From NCBI GenBank assembly GCA_030065875.1, contig JASJCR010000001.1, positions 62,001 through 126,000 on the forward strand: a stretch of 64,000 nt of DNA. The letters are read 5' to 3'. The translations under genes and the position numbers were made by a program. How positions within the stretch are numbered: the first letter of the stretch is position 1; the number at the start of each line of letters is the position of its first letter. Positions 1 to 7,916 of the stretch are shown here, one piece after another. This DNA is from Ardenticatenaceae bacterium. Its GTDB lineage: Bacteria > Chloroflexota > Anaerolineae > Promineifilales > Promineifilaceae. The notes under the pieces were generated by a model. The model did not search any database, was not told where the DNA came from, and saw only the letters and a program-made list of their open reading frames with translations.

Positions 1-929
1 CAACCGGCTGGATTACCCGACATATGCAGACCGCCACGTCGCTGCCGGAAGAAATGCTGTTTCCAGCTATGTCGGCCGGCAATTTGCAAAGTCAATCCCT
101 CCTTGGGTATCACGAAGCGGTGGCTATGAGTTCGGTCTCCCGCTTTAATTTGCGCACCGGGCCGTGGGGATGGCATGATGAGCACGATCTTTCTCTCCAG
201 AATATATACGGCGCCGGCACACCCGGCACATCACCGATTACAGATGCGGGTATGGCAGCCGTGGATGCGATGAAGTATGTAGATGATGCAACCGGTGGGA
301 GCAGCAGCTACAATCCCAGTGGAGGCGCAGAGTACCCCAGCGGCAGTTTTGGCAACAACCTGAAGCTTATCGCCCAAATGATCAAGCTGCAGTTAGGTCT
401 TCGGGTTGCCACAATTGATTTGGGTGGATGGGACACCCATGACAATCAAGCGTACAGCAACGGCACTCAAGGTCATTTCCCTAATCTCCTCAGGACACTA
501 TCCGACGGGATGCGGGCATTTTACACCGACCTGAGCGGGTGTAATTCAAATTATGATCGTCGCACGACCTTGGTGGTGATGAGCGAGTTTGGCCGTCGTC
601 TTCGTGAAAATGATCAGCGAGGAACCGATCACGGTCATGGCGGTATGATGCTGGCCATGGGTGGCACGATAAATGGCGGTTTGTACGGACAGTGGCCTGG
701 ATTACACACGGATCAGCTGTATGATCAAGCGGATTTGGCCGTCACCACAGATTATCGCACCGTTTTATCCGAACTGCTGGTTAATCGACTGGAAAACAAT
801 AATCTCAGTCAGGTTTTCCCCAGCTACACAGGACATACACCGATGGGTATTTTTAACCCGGTGAACCCGGCCGTTGATTATGCCATCGCCTGTAATAATC
901 GCACCTATTTGCCCTCCGTTCTCAAATAA
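1..929 (+). CDS. DUF1501-family exported protein, C-terminal part (truncated at window edge)
   Basis: This is the last 308 or so residues of a DUF1501 protein, a family related to the alkaline phosphatase/sulfatase fold and usually exported by Tat. The frame stays open upstream to base 3, so the ATG at 24 is internal and the signal region lies outside the window. Family hallmarks are visible: GGWDTHDNQ at 423-449, SEFGRR at 582-599 and GTDHGHGG at 621-644, all likely around the metal site. The protein ends in RTYLPSVLK, a tail that resembles the end of the metallopeptidase at 5187-7013. A strong terminator follows 30 bases after the stop. The substrate is not known; the family call is firm, the function is not. 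Confidence 0.85.
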   Translation, partial: TGWITRHMQTATSLPEEMLFPAMSAGNLQSQSLLGYHEAVAMSSVSRFNLRTGPWGWHDEHDLSLQNIYGAGTPGTSPITDAGMAAVDAMKYVDDATGGSSSYNPSGGAEYPSGSFGNNLKLIAQMIKLQLGLRVATIDLGGWDTHDNQAYSNGTQGHFPNLLRTLSDGMRAFYTDLSGCNSNYDRRTTLVVMSEFGRRLRENDQRGTDHGHGGMMLAMGGTINGGLYGQWPGLHTDQLYDQADLAVTTDYRTVLSELLVNRLENNNLSQVFPSYTGHTPMGIFNPVNPAVDYAIACNNRTYLPSVLK

Positions 930-958
930 ATGGCATTAATCTGATACCCTCTTTCCTT

Positions 959-999
959 GACGCACAGGGGACTTTAAGTGTCCTGTGCGTCTTTTTTTT
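959..999 (+). terminator. Rho-independent terminator after the DUF1501 gene
   Basis: GACGCACAGG at 959-968 pairs with CCTGTGCGTC at 982-991, with a partly paired 13-base loop, and eight T residues follow at 992-999. Confidence 0.9.
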
Positions 1000-1074
1000 G
1001 GTATGATCGAGCCCGTCCCAACATGCCCCTTCCCGCTTCGGGTTCAAGGGCGGACAGGTAGGCTGCAAACCACC

Positions 1075-1164
1075 TGTCATTCAGATTGGAGCGCAGCGGA
1101 GTGAAGAGCTGTCTTTCAGGAGGGCTGATTGGAAGAGATGAAAGCGCCTGGATGGCGAATGACA
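1075..1164. repeat. Short palindromic-ended intergenic element (TGTCATTC/GAATGACA)
   Basis: The 90-bp stretch begins with TGTCATTC (1075-1082) and ends with its exact reverse complement GAATGACA (1157-1164). Inside is GGAGCGCAGCGGAGTG, typical of small dispersed bacterial intergenic repeats. It holds no plausible gene and lies in the gap between the DUF1501 gene and the next lipoprotein gene. Only one such copy was seen in the window, although the 169-bp repeats at 4304 and 28081 carry related GTCATTCC/GGATGAC ends. Confidence 0.5.
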
Positions 1165-1214
1165 CGAGCCAGCTGATTTGTGCCTTTCTTCTTGATTCAT
1201 CTGCATAGAGCGTC

Positions 1215-2531
1215 ATGTCACCTCGTCGATGGTTATTGATTTTATGGATTGGGTTTTTGGCCCTGCCTTTCACTGGATGTGAGACGTTAACCGCCGTTTC
1301 TCCAGCCACCCAGGTGTCCCAAGAGGCGGGCCCGGCCGTTCAGATCGTGCCGTCACCTGCCCCTTCTTTAACGCCGGAAAATGTGGCTCCGGCCGAGCGT
1401 TATCGCGCAGTCAGGATGTCTCTCTCTTCTGAGGTGCTGCCGGCTGAGGTAACACTCGATTTACTGATAAATAACGCCTGTACGCTGCAGCGGCCGGTCA
1501 AACCGATCTGGTCCGGCAGCGTGGTTATGCCAGAGGTGATGACCAACTGTGCTGCCGAACTGGCCCCCGACATGACCCCAGAAACCGTTTCTTTTCAATT
1601 AAATCCAACCGGGTTCCAGCCAGGATTTTATATTTTGGAGCTGAATGAGCTGCGCCAGCCCTTCACAATTTCCGCTGCCCAAACATTGCCGGTGGCCCCC
1701 ACGGCGGTTTTGGAAACCGGCAGCAGCATCATTACCGGTCGCGTCTGGCACGATATTTGCCGCAATCAGGTGCAAAATACAGAGTTAATTGATGGATGTA
1801 TTCGTCGGGGCGCTGACGATCAGCTGATTGCCAACGGCCGCATCGACGAGAACGAAGAGGGCATTCCCTTTATTTCAGTGATCCTGTGGTCCGGTGAATG
1901 CGGCAATATTCTGCTGGGAGCGGCCCAAACTGATCGGGTGGGCGCGTTTCGTTTTGAACAGCTGCCCGCCGGCCGATACTGTATTGAGCTGGACCTGCAA
2001 ACCGCCTCTAACAGCGCTCTCTTGACTCCAGGGCAGTGGAGTACCCCTCCATCTGGCAATGGCCTCTCAGCCAGCTACACGGTAGATTTAGACGGCGTTG
2101 GCTTAAATGACCAGGTGTTGTTTGGTTGGGATTTTGCCTTGCTGCCCCGTTTGTCTGCTGAAGACAGCTGTCAAAATAAGGTTTGGCTCGAAGCGGGGGG
2201 GCTGCTGCCGGCCGGATCTGAGGTTTTGCAAAATGAAGAAATTATCAAGAGCTGGCAGGTGCAAAATATCGGTACCTGTTCCTGGTCGAGCGAATATCAG
2301 CTGGCGCCGCTCGATAAGGATGGGGTTGTTGATTTGGAGGCCGCCGTGGAAATCGGCCGGGAAATTGCCCCCGGAGCATCTGTCGAGCTGTCCTTAACCC
2401 TGATCGCCCCCGAAAGGCTCGGGCGCTGGCAGCAGCGCTGGATCATGTTAGATGATAAAAACACCCCGTTTGGCGTAGGATTAACCGAACAAAAGCCACT
2501 TTTACTCGATTTAGAAGTCATTTCACCTTAA
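1215..2531 (+). CDS. Lipoprotein with SdrD-B-like and NBR1-type Ig-like domains
   Basis: A 438-residue surface lipoprotein of unknown role. It opens with a basic/hydrophobic signal peptide ending in the lipobox LPFTGC (Cys22). Residues about 173-262 (ITGRVWHDIC... then AGRYCIELDL) look like an SdrD-B/Cna-B style beta domain with a DGCIRRGADD acidic loop. Residues about 323-436 resemble the Ig-like domain named after human NBR1: WxxxNxGTCSW in the first half and an aromatic WQQRWIM strand near the end. Such domains are common in exported Chloroflexota proteins and act in binding, so a structural or adhesive role is inferred. The start has only a weak GAG ribosome site but gives an ideal signal peptide. 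Confidence 0.75.
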   Translation: MSPRRWLLILWIGFLALPFTGCETLTAVSPATQVSQEAGPAVQIVPSPAPSLTPENVAPAERYRAVRMSLSSEVLPAEVTLDLLINNACTLQRPVKPIWSGSVVMPEVMTNCAAELAPDMTPETVSFQLNPTGFQPGFYILELNELRQPFTISAAQTLPVAPTAVLETGSSIITGRVWHDICRNQVQNTELIDGCIRRGADDQLIANGRIDENEEGIPFISVILWSGECGNILLGAAQTDRVGAFRFEQLPAGRYCIELDLQTASNSALLTPGQWSTPPSGNGLSASYTVDLDGVGLNDQVLFGWDFALLPRLSAEDSCQNKVWLEAGGLLPAGSEVLQNEEIIKSWQVQNIGTCSWSSEYQLAPLDKDGVVDLEAAVEIGREIAPGASVELSLTLIAPERLGRWQQRWIMLDDKNTPFGVGLTEQKPLLLDLEVISP

Positions 2532-2568
2532 TTTTGCGATAGTCTAAGGGTAATCCGACCAAAGTACC

Positions 2569-2598
2569 TTAGAAATTCTTTGCAGTTACGGTTATAAT
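2569..2598 (+). promoter_or_regulatory. Candidate sigma-70-type promoter for the V4R gene
   Basis: TATAAT at 2593-2598 is a consensus -10 box, preceded by an 18-base spacer and a weak -35 (TTAGAA, 2569-2574). It lies about 90 bases upstream of the V4R-type gene. Confidence 0.4.
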
Positions 2599-2688
2599 GC
2601 ATGGGGCTGTAAAATAAGATTATGTCATCCATCAGGAATCTGGCATAATAGATCCCAAATTGTTAGAAATTAGCCATCGGAGGCACGA

Positions 2689-3321
2689 ATGGATCCAATT
2701 GAAGGTCAAAACTATTTTTACCCAAACCGCTGGGCCCGAATTATCTTAACCTCAGCCGAAGAAATCGTGGGTGAAAAAGGTGTGGCGGCCTTGCTGAATA
2801 TGGCCGGGTTACAACAATATATTGGCAACTACCCGCCTGAAAACATGGAAAAAGAGTTTTCATTTACCGAGATTGGTAAATTGCAGCAGGCATTTTGGGA
2901 CATGTACGGCCCACGTGGGGCCCGAGTATTTGCAACCCGAGCAGGACAGCAGTCTTTGAAAGACGGTTTAACCAGCTTTGGTAGCGTGGCTCGCGCGGCC
3001 CAGGTGGCGATGAAAATCGGTTCAATGGAAAAACGGATCCAGACCGGCCTTCACTTCTTTGCCAAATTTTTTAATACGGTTTCTGACCAGGTCGTTCGCG
3101 TTGATGAAGACGATGAACACTGGATTTGGGTGATTGAAAGATGCCCGTTGTGCACCGGCCGTACATCGGATAAACCGGTGTGTCATCTGGCGGTTGGCGT
3201 TTTACAAGGCGCGCTGGCCTGGGCCAGCGAAGGAAAACAATATCGCATCACGCCGATAGAATGTATCGCCTGCGGTGATAAAGAGTCAATCATCAAAATT
3301 GAAAAAAGTGCGATCGAATAG
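2689..3321 (+). CDS. V4R-domain protein (4-vinyl-reductase-like) with cysteine cluster
   Basis: A 210-residue cytoplasmic protein whose C-terminal half fits the V4R domain, a small-molecule-binding fold with metal-binding cysteines first noted near the bacteriochlorophyll 4-vinyl reductase. Cysteines sit at 152, 155, 165, 192 and 195 (CPLC, PVCH, CIAC), a pattern suited to a metal or Fe-S site. The N-terminal half is helical and unrecognised. A GGAGG ribosome site precedes the ATG, and a perfect terminator follows, so it is a single-gene unit. No photosynthesis genes are nearby, so a sensor or regulatory function is more likely than pigment synthesis. Confidence 0.7.
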   Translation: MDPIEGQNYFYPNRWARIILTSAEEIVGEKGVAALLNMAGLQQYIGNYPPENMEKEFSFTEIGKLQQAFWDMYGPRGARVFATRAGQQSLKDGLTSFGSVARAAQVAMKIGSMEKRIQTGLHFFAKFFNTVSDQVVRVDEDDEHWIWVIERCPLCTGRTSDKPVCHLAVGVLQGALAWASEGKQYRITPIECIACGDKESIIKIEKSAIE

Positions 3322-3332
3322 GTAAAAAAATT

Positions 3333-3370
3333 AAAAGAGCCCTTCAGATTCTGAAGGGCTCTTTTTTTTT
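3333..3370 (+). terminator. Strong intrinsic terminator after the V4R gene
   Basis: A perfect 12-bp stem (3336-3347 with 3351-3362, core GAGCCCTTCAG) has a 3-base loop and is followed by eight or more T residues. A-residues upstream also let it work on the minus strand for the convergent lipoprotein gene. Confidence 0.95.
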
Positions 3371-3403
3371 GTAATATTTTTGACCTAAATGACCGGGGTT
3401 GCT

Positions 3404-3946
3404 TTAATTCGTTCCCTGCACGACTTCATCACCCCAATCTTCCGCAAAGATTAAGTTGTTTTGTTCATCCAGAAGTTCAATCCGTTCGACCGCCCATTTG
3501 CCATCACGAGCTTCCAAAAAAGATTGATTAACCAGGGGAACGTGATTGACCTGTCCATCTTGCCACACGATACGCACCGCATGCCCGATTTCGCTGCGGC
3601 CAAAGACCGTTGTATGACGCGGGGTGCCTGAAAAAAGCTCAATCTGGCTGTTACCGGTGTAAGCGGCTTGGAACAAGGTGTCGGTGCTGCATCCCCCAAG
3701 AAGCATATCGTGCGGCTGATAAGTGCCGTTTACCTGAATGAGATAAGTACCGGCCATACATGAGGCACCTGACTCATCTATCCAGCTCGTCAACAGGAGC
3801 TGACCGGTTCCAAACGGTTTTTCTTGCAGAATGTTGATCTCGCCTTTGTTGGGCGCAGCGTTTAATTCGGAAGGGGAGTTGGGCTGGCAGGCAGCCAAGA
3901 GTAGAAGTAAAAAGAGCAGGAAGAGAAGGGTTGTTCTACGAAACAT
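3404..3946 (-). CDS. Small lipoprotein of unknown function
   Basis: A 180-residue predicted lipoprotein. The start at 3946 is chosen because it has a GGAG ribosome site eight bases upstream and begins a classic signal peptide (MFRRTTLLFLL...) with lipobox LLAAC; a longer frame to 4069 adds 41 residues that look like read-through. The mature part has two cysteines (SCMAG, GGCST) that could form a disulfide, and short beta strands. I recognise no family. It sits alone, convergent with the V4R gene and sharing its bidirectional terminator. Confidence 0.7.
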   Translation of the reverse strand: MFRRTTLLFLLFLLLLLAACQPNSPSELNAAPNKGEINILQEKPFGTGQLLLTSWIDESGASCMAGTYLIQVNGTYQPHDMLLGGCSTDTLFQAAYTGNSQIELFSGTPRHTTVFGRSEIGHAVRIVWQDGQVNHVPLVNQSFLEARDGKWAVERIELLDEQNNLIFAEDWGDEVVQGTN

Positions 3947-4303
3947 CTGTAGTTCTCCGTGAGTTTTTGCCCGTATAGCCAATCGGCCATGTTCAAAAGG
4001 TAACATGAAAGGGGCGGAGTTTCTGTAGGAGATTAGTCCTGAAAGAGAACGACACTTATTAAAAATCATAGCCTGATATACTCGTTCAAATTGTTCATTA
4101 GAATACAGCTATACGATAAACCTTGACGTCCAAAACGACAGCAATATCAAATTGGTTCCCACAACGTTTATTTGCTGTATAAGGTAACATCTACAGTACG
4201 AATATTAGGCGATTTTAGGTGCAGCGACTTGATGGGAGGCTGATGGATTAATGACGGGTTCCTGACGGATAAGGTGGGAAACGGAGGATTTGCGCGGGCG
4301 GTT

Positions 4304-4472
4304 TTGAGTTTTGATAAATAGATACCGATATCGCATCGTCATTCCCGCGAAAGCGGGAATCCATTGTATGGCCACTGGTGGATCCCCGCCGTCGTTTACC
4401 CCCGTGAAGACGGGGGCCAGGATGACGGGCCTGTTTTGGAAGACGGTTCATATCCGCATTGATTAGTAAATC
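4304..4472. repeat. 169-bp dispersed repeat, copy 1
   Basis: This stretch aligns without gaps to 28081-28249 at about 85 percent identity (26 differences counted by eye in 169). It contains two hairpins: ATTCCCGC-GAAA-GCGGGAAT (4340-4359) and CCCCGT-GAAG-ACGGGG near 4400-4415. Outer ends GTCATTCC and GGATGAC are nearly inverted. It encodes no transposase, and short reading frames through it give the SRESGNP peptide familiar from such repeats, so it is a REP/MITE-like element. The rest of the gap (3947-4303) shows nothing I can identify. Confidence 0.85.
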
Positions 4473-4473
4473 T

Positions 4474-5118
4474 TCAATACCGCCCCGGTTGGCTGAGCTG
4501 CTCCAGGTGTGTGAGTTCCCACAGAAGATTTTTTCGAGCCGTTGTTTCTAATTGGGTGGCGATGGGATCATGAAAATAGAGGCGTGACCGGTCTAAAAAA
4601 CGTTTTAGAACATCGCGTCGGCCGATTTGGTAAGCGCTGTCAGGGACCCAACTGTACTCCTGCCGAATCGCCTGAGCATAGAGGCGATAGTGATCGGCCG
4701 GCATCCCCAAAATTGCTAAATCGGCATCAACCGTTAAACCCTCGGCCGCATTCTGAGGGTGATGATGTTTGGTGGCCATAATCAGCGCGGCCGCTTGTTT
4801 CAGCATATCAGCGTCTATGGGCGTTGGCCGCAGCCATTCAATCAGCAGCTGGGCACTTCTTTCTTCGTTGTCTGTTTTTTGCGGGTCATAAACGATATCG
4901 TGGAACCACAGCGCCAGGAAAACTAGATCTATATGTTCAACCAGGTGAGCCCAGCGCTGGGCAAAGGAGATCGTTTGTTCAATGTGAGTCAGGTTGTGAT
5001 AGGGCAGCAGGTTGCCTTGATACGCCTCGAAAAGACGATATGCGAGGGTTTGGGCGGTCTTCTGGAGGCACCCCAGCCGGATGAATAGATCAACTGGAGA
5101 GTTAGAAATATCTTCCAT
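4474..5118 (-). CDS. HD-domain metal-dependent phosphohydrolase
   Basis: A 214-residue soluble protein of the predicted HD phosphohydrolase group (COG4339-like). The metal-binding residues appear in order: HNLTH (His41, His45), the diagnostic His73-Asp74 in WFHDIVYD, HH near 118 in KHHHPQN, and an Asp in the DADLAILG stretch. Family members hydrolyse phosphate esters such as nucleotides; the substrate here is unknown. The gene stands alone on the minus strand, its 3' end next to copy 1 of the 169-bp repeat. Confidence 0.8.
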   Translation of the reverse strand: MEDISNSPVDLFIRLGCLQKTAQTLAYRLFEAYQGNLLPYHNLTHIEQTISFAQRWAHLVEHIDLVFLALWFHDIVYDPQKTDNEERSAQLLIEWLRPTPIDADMLKQAAALIMATKHHHPQNAAEGLTVDADLAILGMPADHYRLYAQAIRQEYSWVPDSAYQIGRRDVLKRFLDRSRLYFHDPIATQLETTARKNLLWELTHLEQLSQPGRY

Positions 5119-5186
5119 TGCGGTTGGTGGAATGGTGTCTAAATAGCTGACGGTTATTCAAAACCGGGCCCCGACCCATCCTGATG

Positions 5187-7013
5187 CTAATCATTTGTGG
5201 TGACCGGTAAATATGTTTTTGGCCCTTCTATACCAAAGACCGCATAAAATCCAAAATTTTCTCCATCGGCCGAGACGTAATCAGCTGATTGGTTAACGCT
5301 GGGATTTTTGGCCAATTCCCACGAGCTTCCGTTCCAGAAATACCAGCTCAACGATGCTTCTTCTGAATAATTTGTGCCGTAGAATGAGTATTGTAATTCC
5401 ATATCAAATGACGCCCCTGGCTGGGGGACGGCCGGTTGACTATTGCTGGAGTAGCTGCCGTATACTTCATATTGATAGTGGGTTGTTTGCAGAGGTGGCA
5501 TCGGGGTAGCCGGCAGCTGTGACGCATCCAAAGCTTTGTAAGTCAAGTTAACCGTCTGGTTGACAAAACCACCTGGAAAATCAAGGGTCGTATCGGCCGT
5601 ATTCACCGACCCACCACTGGCTGCAGAAATGACCGTTTCAACCGTTGGCAGCGGTGTTGGTGACGGGGTTGGGGTCGGTGACGGTGTCGATGTTGGGGTT
5701 GGTGTAAATGTCGCCGTCGGAACTGGGGTTGGCGTCGCGAAGTCGCTGCTGTTTCTGAAATTAGCGGCTACGATGGCGTTATTATTGAGTGAAAGGCGGT
5801 TATCGGCCGAGTTGGATGAACTGGAGGAAATGCCGGTTGGCCCATAGATGCTGTAGTTGACGTTGGGGTTTGACCAATGATTGACTCGCGTACAGCCACC
5901 CGGACAATTGTAGGCCATGACCGTCCGAAAATCCCCTTGCGGATCCTGATACCCGTAGCTGTAGGGGTTTACGCCGGGAGACCCAGCGTTGTTGCGGTCG
6001 TGGGTGCTGCCCAAATTGTGGCCGATTTCATGACCAAAGCTATAGTAGCCGGTGGCACAGTCGTGGGCCACCACGCTAAAACCACTGGGGGCTCCGGCAA
6101 CCGAGGAAGAGGTGGTGATCAAATAGGCCAGTCCACAGTAGCCGGTTTGATTCCCGTCGGTAATCAAAACGACCAAATCAGCGGCGTACTCGTTGCGTAT
6201 AGCATGAACGGAATCCATATACCCATCTGCTGTCCCGGCGATTCTAGAAAGATCTGTACTGATATTTCCGCTATCATCATACGATATTTCCTGCTGGTGC
6301 ATCAACCGAACGCGGTGGTTCACCTGGCTGTTGGCATAGCCGGTATTGGTCTCGCTCACGGCAGTATTAATCAGGGCCTGCATGGCGCTGGTTCCCCCGG
6401 CGGAGTTTCTGGCATCGGGTGTGTAAACAACGAGCAAATCAATCAGGGACCCGTCATCGGCCATGGTCTGATTGAGGTCAGCTCCTAGTGTTAAATCGTT
6501 TGGGCCACCCTCACCATGGATAATTATTGGTTCCCCATCAATTCGGCCGTGATGGCCAACTTCTTCGATGATATGTAATCCTTCACCAAGCGGCCGAATC
6601 TTAAAAATTTGATCCCCCATGTGCACGGTGCCCACCAAAACTGAGCCGTTGACCGAAAAAGTAACGTCCGATGAATTTAAGTCGGGAATCACCCCAACCC
6701 AGGAGAAACTGCCGTCCTGATATTCGTCTAGACGGGAAAACATCACCTTAAACGCCAGATCCGGGAAAAGCTGAATTTGGATATCGCTGCGACTTCTCTG
6801 CAAAACCGTCGGATCGACGTGAACGAGCTGCTGCCTTATCACCGGCAGGGAAGCGCGGGTGTCGAAGGCCGTGGATTGATCGGTGACCGGAGTGAAGAGA
6901 GGCGGGAGTTCCTGATTGGCAACCACAGTTACCCATCCCAAGCCTAGAAGCAGTAAGATGAGTGTAAAATCAAACAGGGAACTCCGACGGTGAAAAAACT
7001 TTTTCCAATTCAT
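5187..7013 (-). CDS. Exported M12-like (reprolysin-type) zinc metallopeptidase
   Basis: A 608-residue exported peptidase. The zinc site HEIGHNLGSTHD is at residues 328-339, matching HExxHxxGxxHD of metzincins, with a Met-turn candidate in RTVMAYNCPGG downstream. The start at 7013 is preferred because it gives a membrane-spanning signal segment (DFTLILLLLGLGWVTVV); a longer frame to 7148 adds 45 unlikely residues. Residues about 20-220 are a probable propeptide. A Thr-Pro stalk (about 425-461) separates the catalytic domain from a C-terminal beta domain, and the protein ends KTYLPVTTND. It probably degrades extracellular protein. The upstream gap to the Nudix gene has a 13-bp palindrome at 7079-7091. 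Confidence 0.85.
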   Translation of the reverse strand: MNWKKFFHRRSSLFDFTLILLLLGLGWVTVVANQELPPLFTPVTDQSTAFDTRASLPVIRQQLVHVDPTVLQRSRSDIQIQLFPDLAFKVMFSRLDEYQDGSFSWVGVIPDLNSSDVTFSVNGSVLVGTVHMGDQIFKIRPLGEGLHIIEEVGHHGRIDGEPIIIHGEGGPNDLTLGADLNQTMADDGSLIDLLVVYTPDARNSAGGTSAMQALINTAVSETNTGYANSQVNHRVRLMHQQEISYDDSGNISTDLSRIAGTADGYMDSVHAIRNEYAADLVVLITDGNQTGYCGLAYLITTSSSVAGAPSGFSVVAHDCATGYYSFGHEIGHNLGSTHDRNNAGSPGVNPYSYGYQDPQGDFRTVMAYNCPGGCTRVNHWSNPNVNYSIYGPTGISSSSSNSADNRLSLNNNAIVAANFRNSSDFATPTPVPTATFTPTPTSTPSPTPTPSPTPLPTVETVISAASGGSVNTADTTLDFPGGFVNQTVNLTYKALDASQLPATPMPPLQTTHYQYEVYGSYSSNSQPAVPQPGASFDMELQYSFYGTNYSEEASLSWYFWNGSSWELAKNPSVNQSADYVSADGENFGFYAVFGIEGPKTYLPVTTND

Positions 7014-7078
7014 GCTGTGGCCTTGTAGCTGTTTTAACGGTGGAAAATCCACACAGGCTTGCGAAATTGTATTATTGA

Positions 7079-7091
7079 GATTACTGTAATC
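7079..7091. promoter_or_regulatory. Palindrome GATTACTGTAATC between divergent genes
   Basis: A perfect 6+1+6 palindrome lies 66 bases upstream of the metallopeptidase start and about 120 bases upstream of the divergent Nudix gene. Its size and place suit a repressor or activator site, but no matching regulator is adjacent. Confidence 0.3.
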
Positions 7092-7212
7092 GTAACTTTT
7101 TATAGTGTGCCTCACAATGGCACGAAAGTGCCATCGTTTGGTTAACATTCTAGATGTTGTTTAATCTAAATTTTTCGTTCCCTTCACAGTCACATTTGGT
7201 CAATGGTGAAAG

Positions 7213-7722
7213 ATGAGTTTAAAAATCGGTCAAATAAACACATTTTGCTCTTACTGCGGTACGCGATTTGAAAATGTAAAAGGATATCCACGCCGCTGCC
7301 GTCAGTGTCAGAAGTTGACCTTTCGCAACCCGGTTCCAGTTGCGGTTTTACTGGTGCCTGTCCATGATGAAAACGAGAAGGTTAACCTGCTAACGGTGCG
7401 GCGCGGCATTCGGCCGGGCAAGGGGGAGCTGGCTTTGCCCGGCGGTTTCCTGGAAGTGGATGAAACGTGGCAGGAGGGCGCGGTGCGCGAACTGCGGGAA
7501 GAAACCCAGGTTGACCTTACTTCCTCGAGCGTCACCCCTTTTGCGATTGAAAGCGCTCCCGACGGAACCCTACTCCTGTTTGGTGTGACCAGGCCGATCA
7601 AGCGTGAGGTTTTGTTCACGTTTAAACCCTCGCGAGAAGTTGAAGCATTGGTGTTAATCGACCGGCCGGTGCCGATGGCGTTTTCGCTCCACAAACAAAT
7701 GGTCACCCGATTTTTTGCCTAA
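7213..7722 (+). CDS. Nudix hydrolase with N-terminal zinc ribbon
   Basis: A 169-residue hydrolase of nucleoside-diphosphate derivatives. Cys12, Cys15, Cys29 and Cys32 form a zinc ribbon, an arrangement seen in NudC-like and ADP-ribose-type Nudix enzymes. The Nudix box follows: G-FLEVD-E, seven residues, then REL-REE-TQV. The usual Gly near the end of the box is Gln here; the catalytic glutamates are kept, so activity is still expected. The substrate cannot be told from sequence. It is divergent from the metallopeptidase and separate from the following gene. Confidence 0.85.
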   Translation: MSLKIGQINTFCSYCGTRFENVKGYPRRCRQCQKLTFRNPVPVAVLLVPVHDENEKVNLLTVRRGIRPGKGELALPGGFLEVDETWQEGAVRELREETQVDLTSSSVTPFAIESAPDGTLLLFGVTRPIKREVLFTFKPSREVEALVLIDRPVPMAFSLHKQMVTRFFA

Positions 7723-7916
7723 ACAATTGAACTCAACCTATATCGTGACTTTTATCTCCTTCGCCCATGGCATCTGTCACTGATTGATGGGAAGCCGTTC
7801 GTCTACAATTCATGTACCAAGTCTGAATTTTATCTGGCATTGATCTGATGCCTGGATAAAAACTCCCGATTTTTCACTTCGATGTTGAACGATTCGTTTA
7901 CATCAGGAGGATTCCT

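Noticed and set aside
974..1309. 111-residue frame on the minus strand
   Set aside because: It overlaps the TGTCATTC element and the lipoprotein start and has no ribosome site or domain.
4248..4451. 67-residue frame on the minus strand
   Set aside because: It runs through copy 1 of the 169-bp repeat and gives the SRESGNP-type peptide of such elements. The frame at 28042-28227 does the same in copy 2.
5877..6488. 203-residue frame on the plus strand
   Set aside because: It is antisense to the metallopeptidase, has no ribosome site and no recognisable domain.
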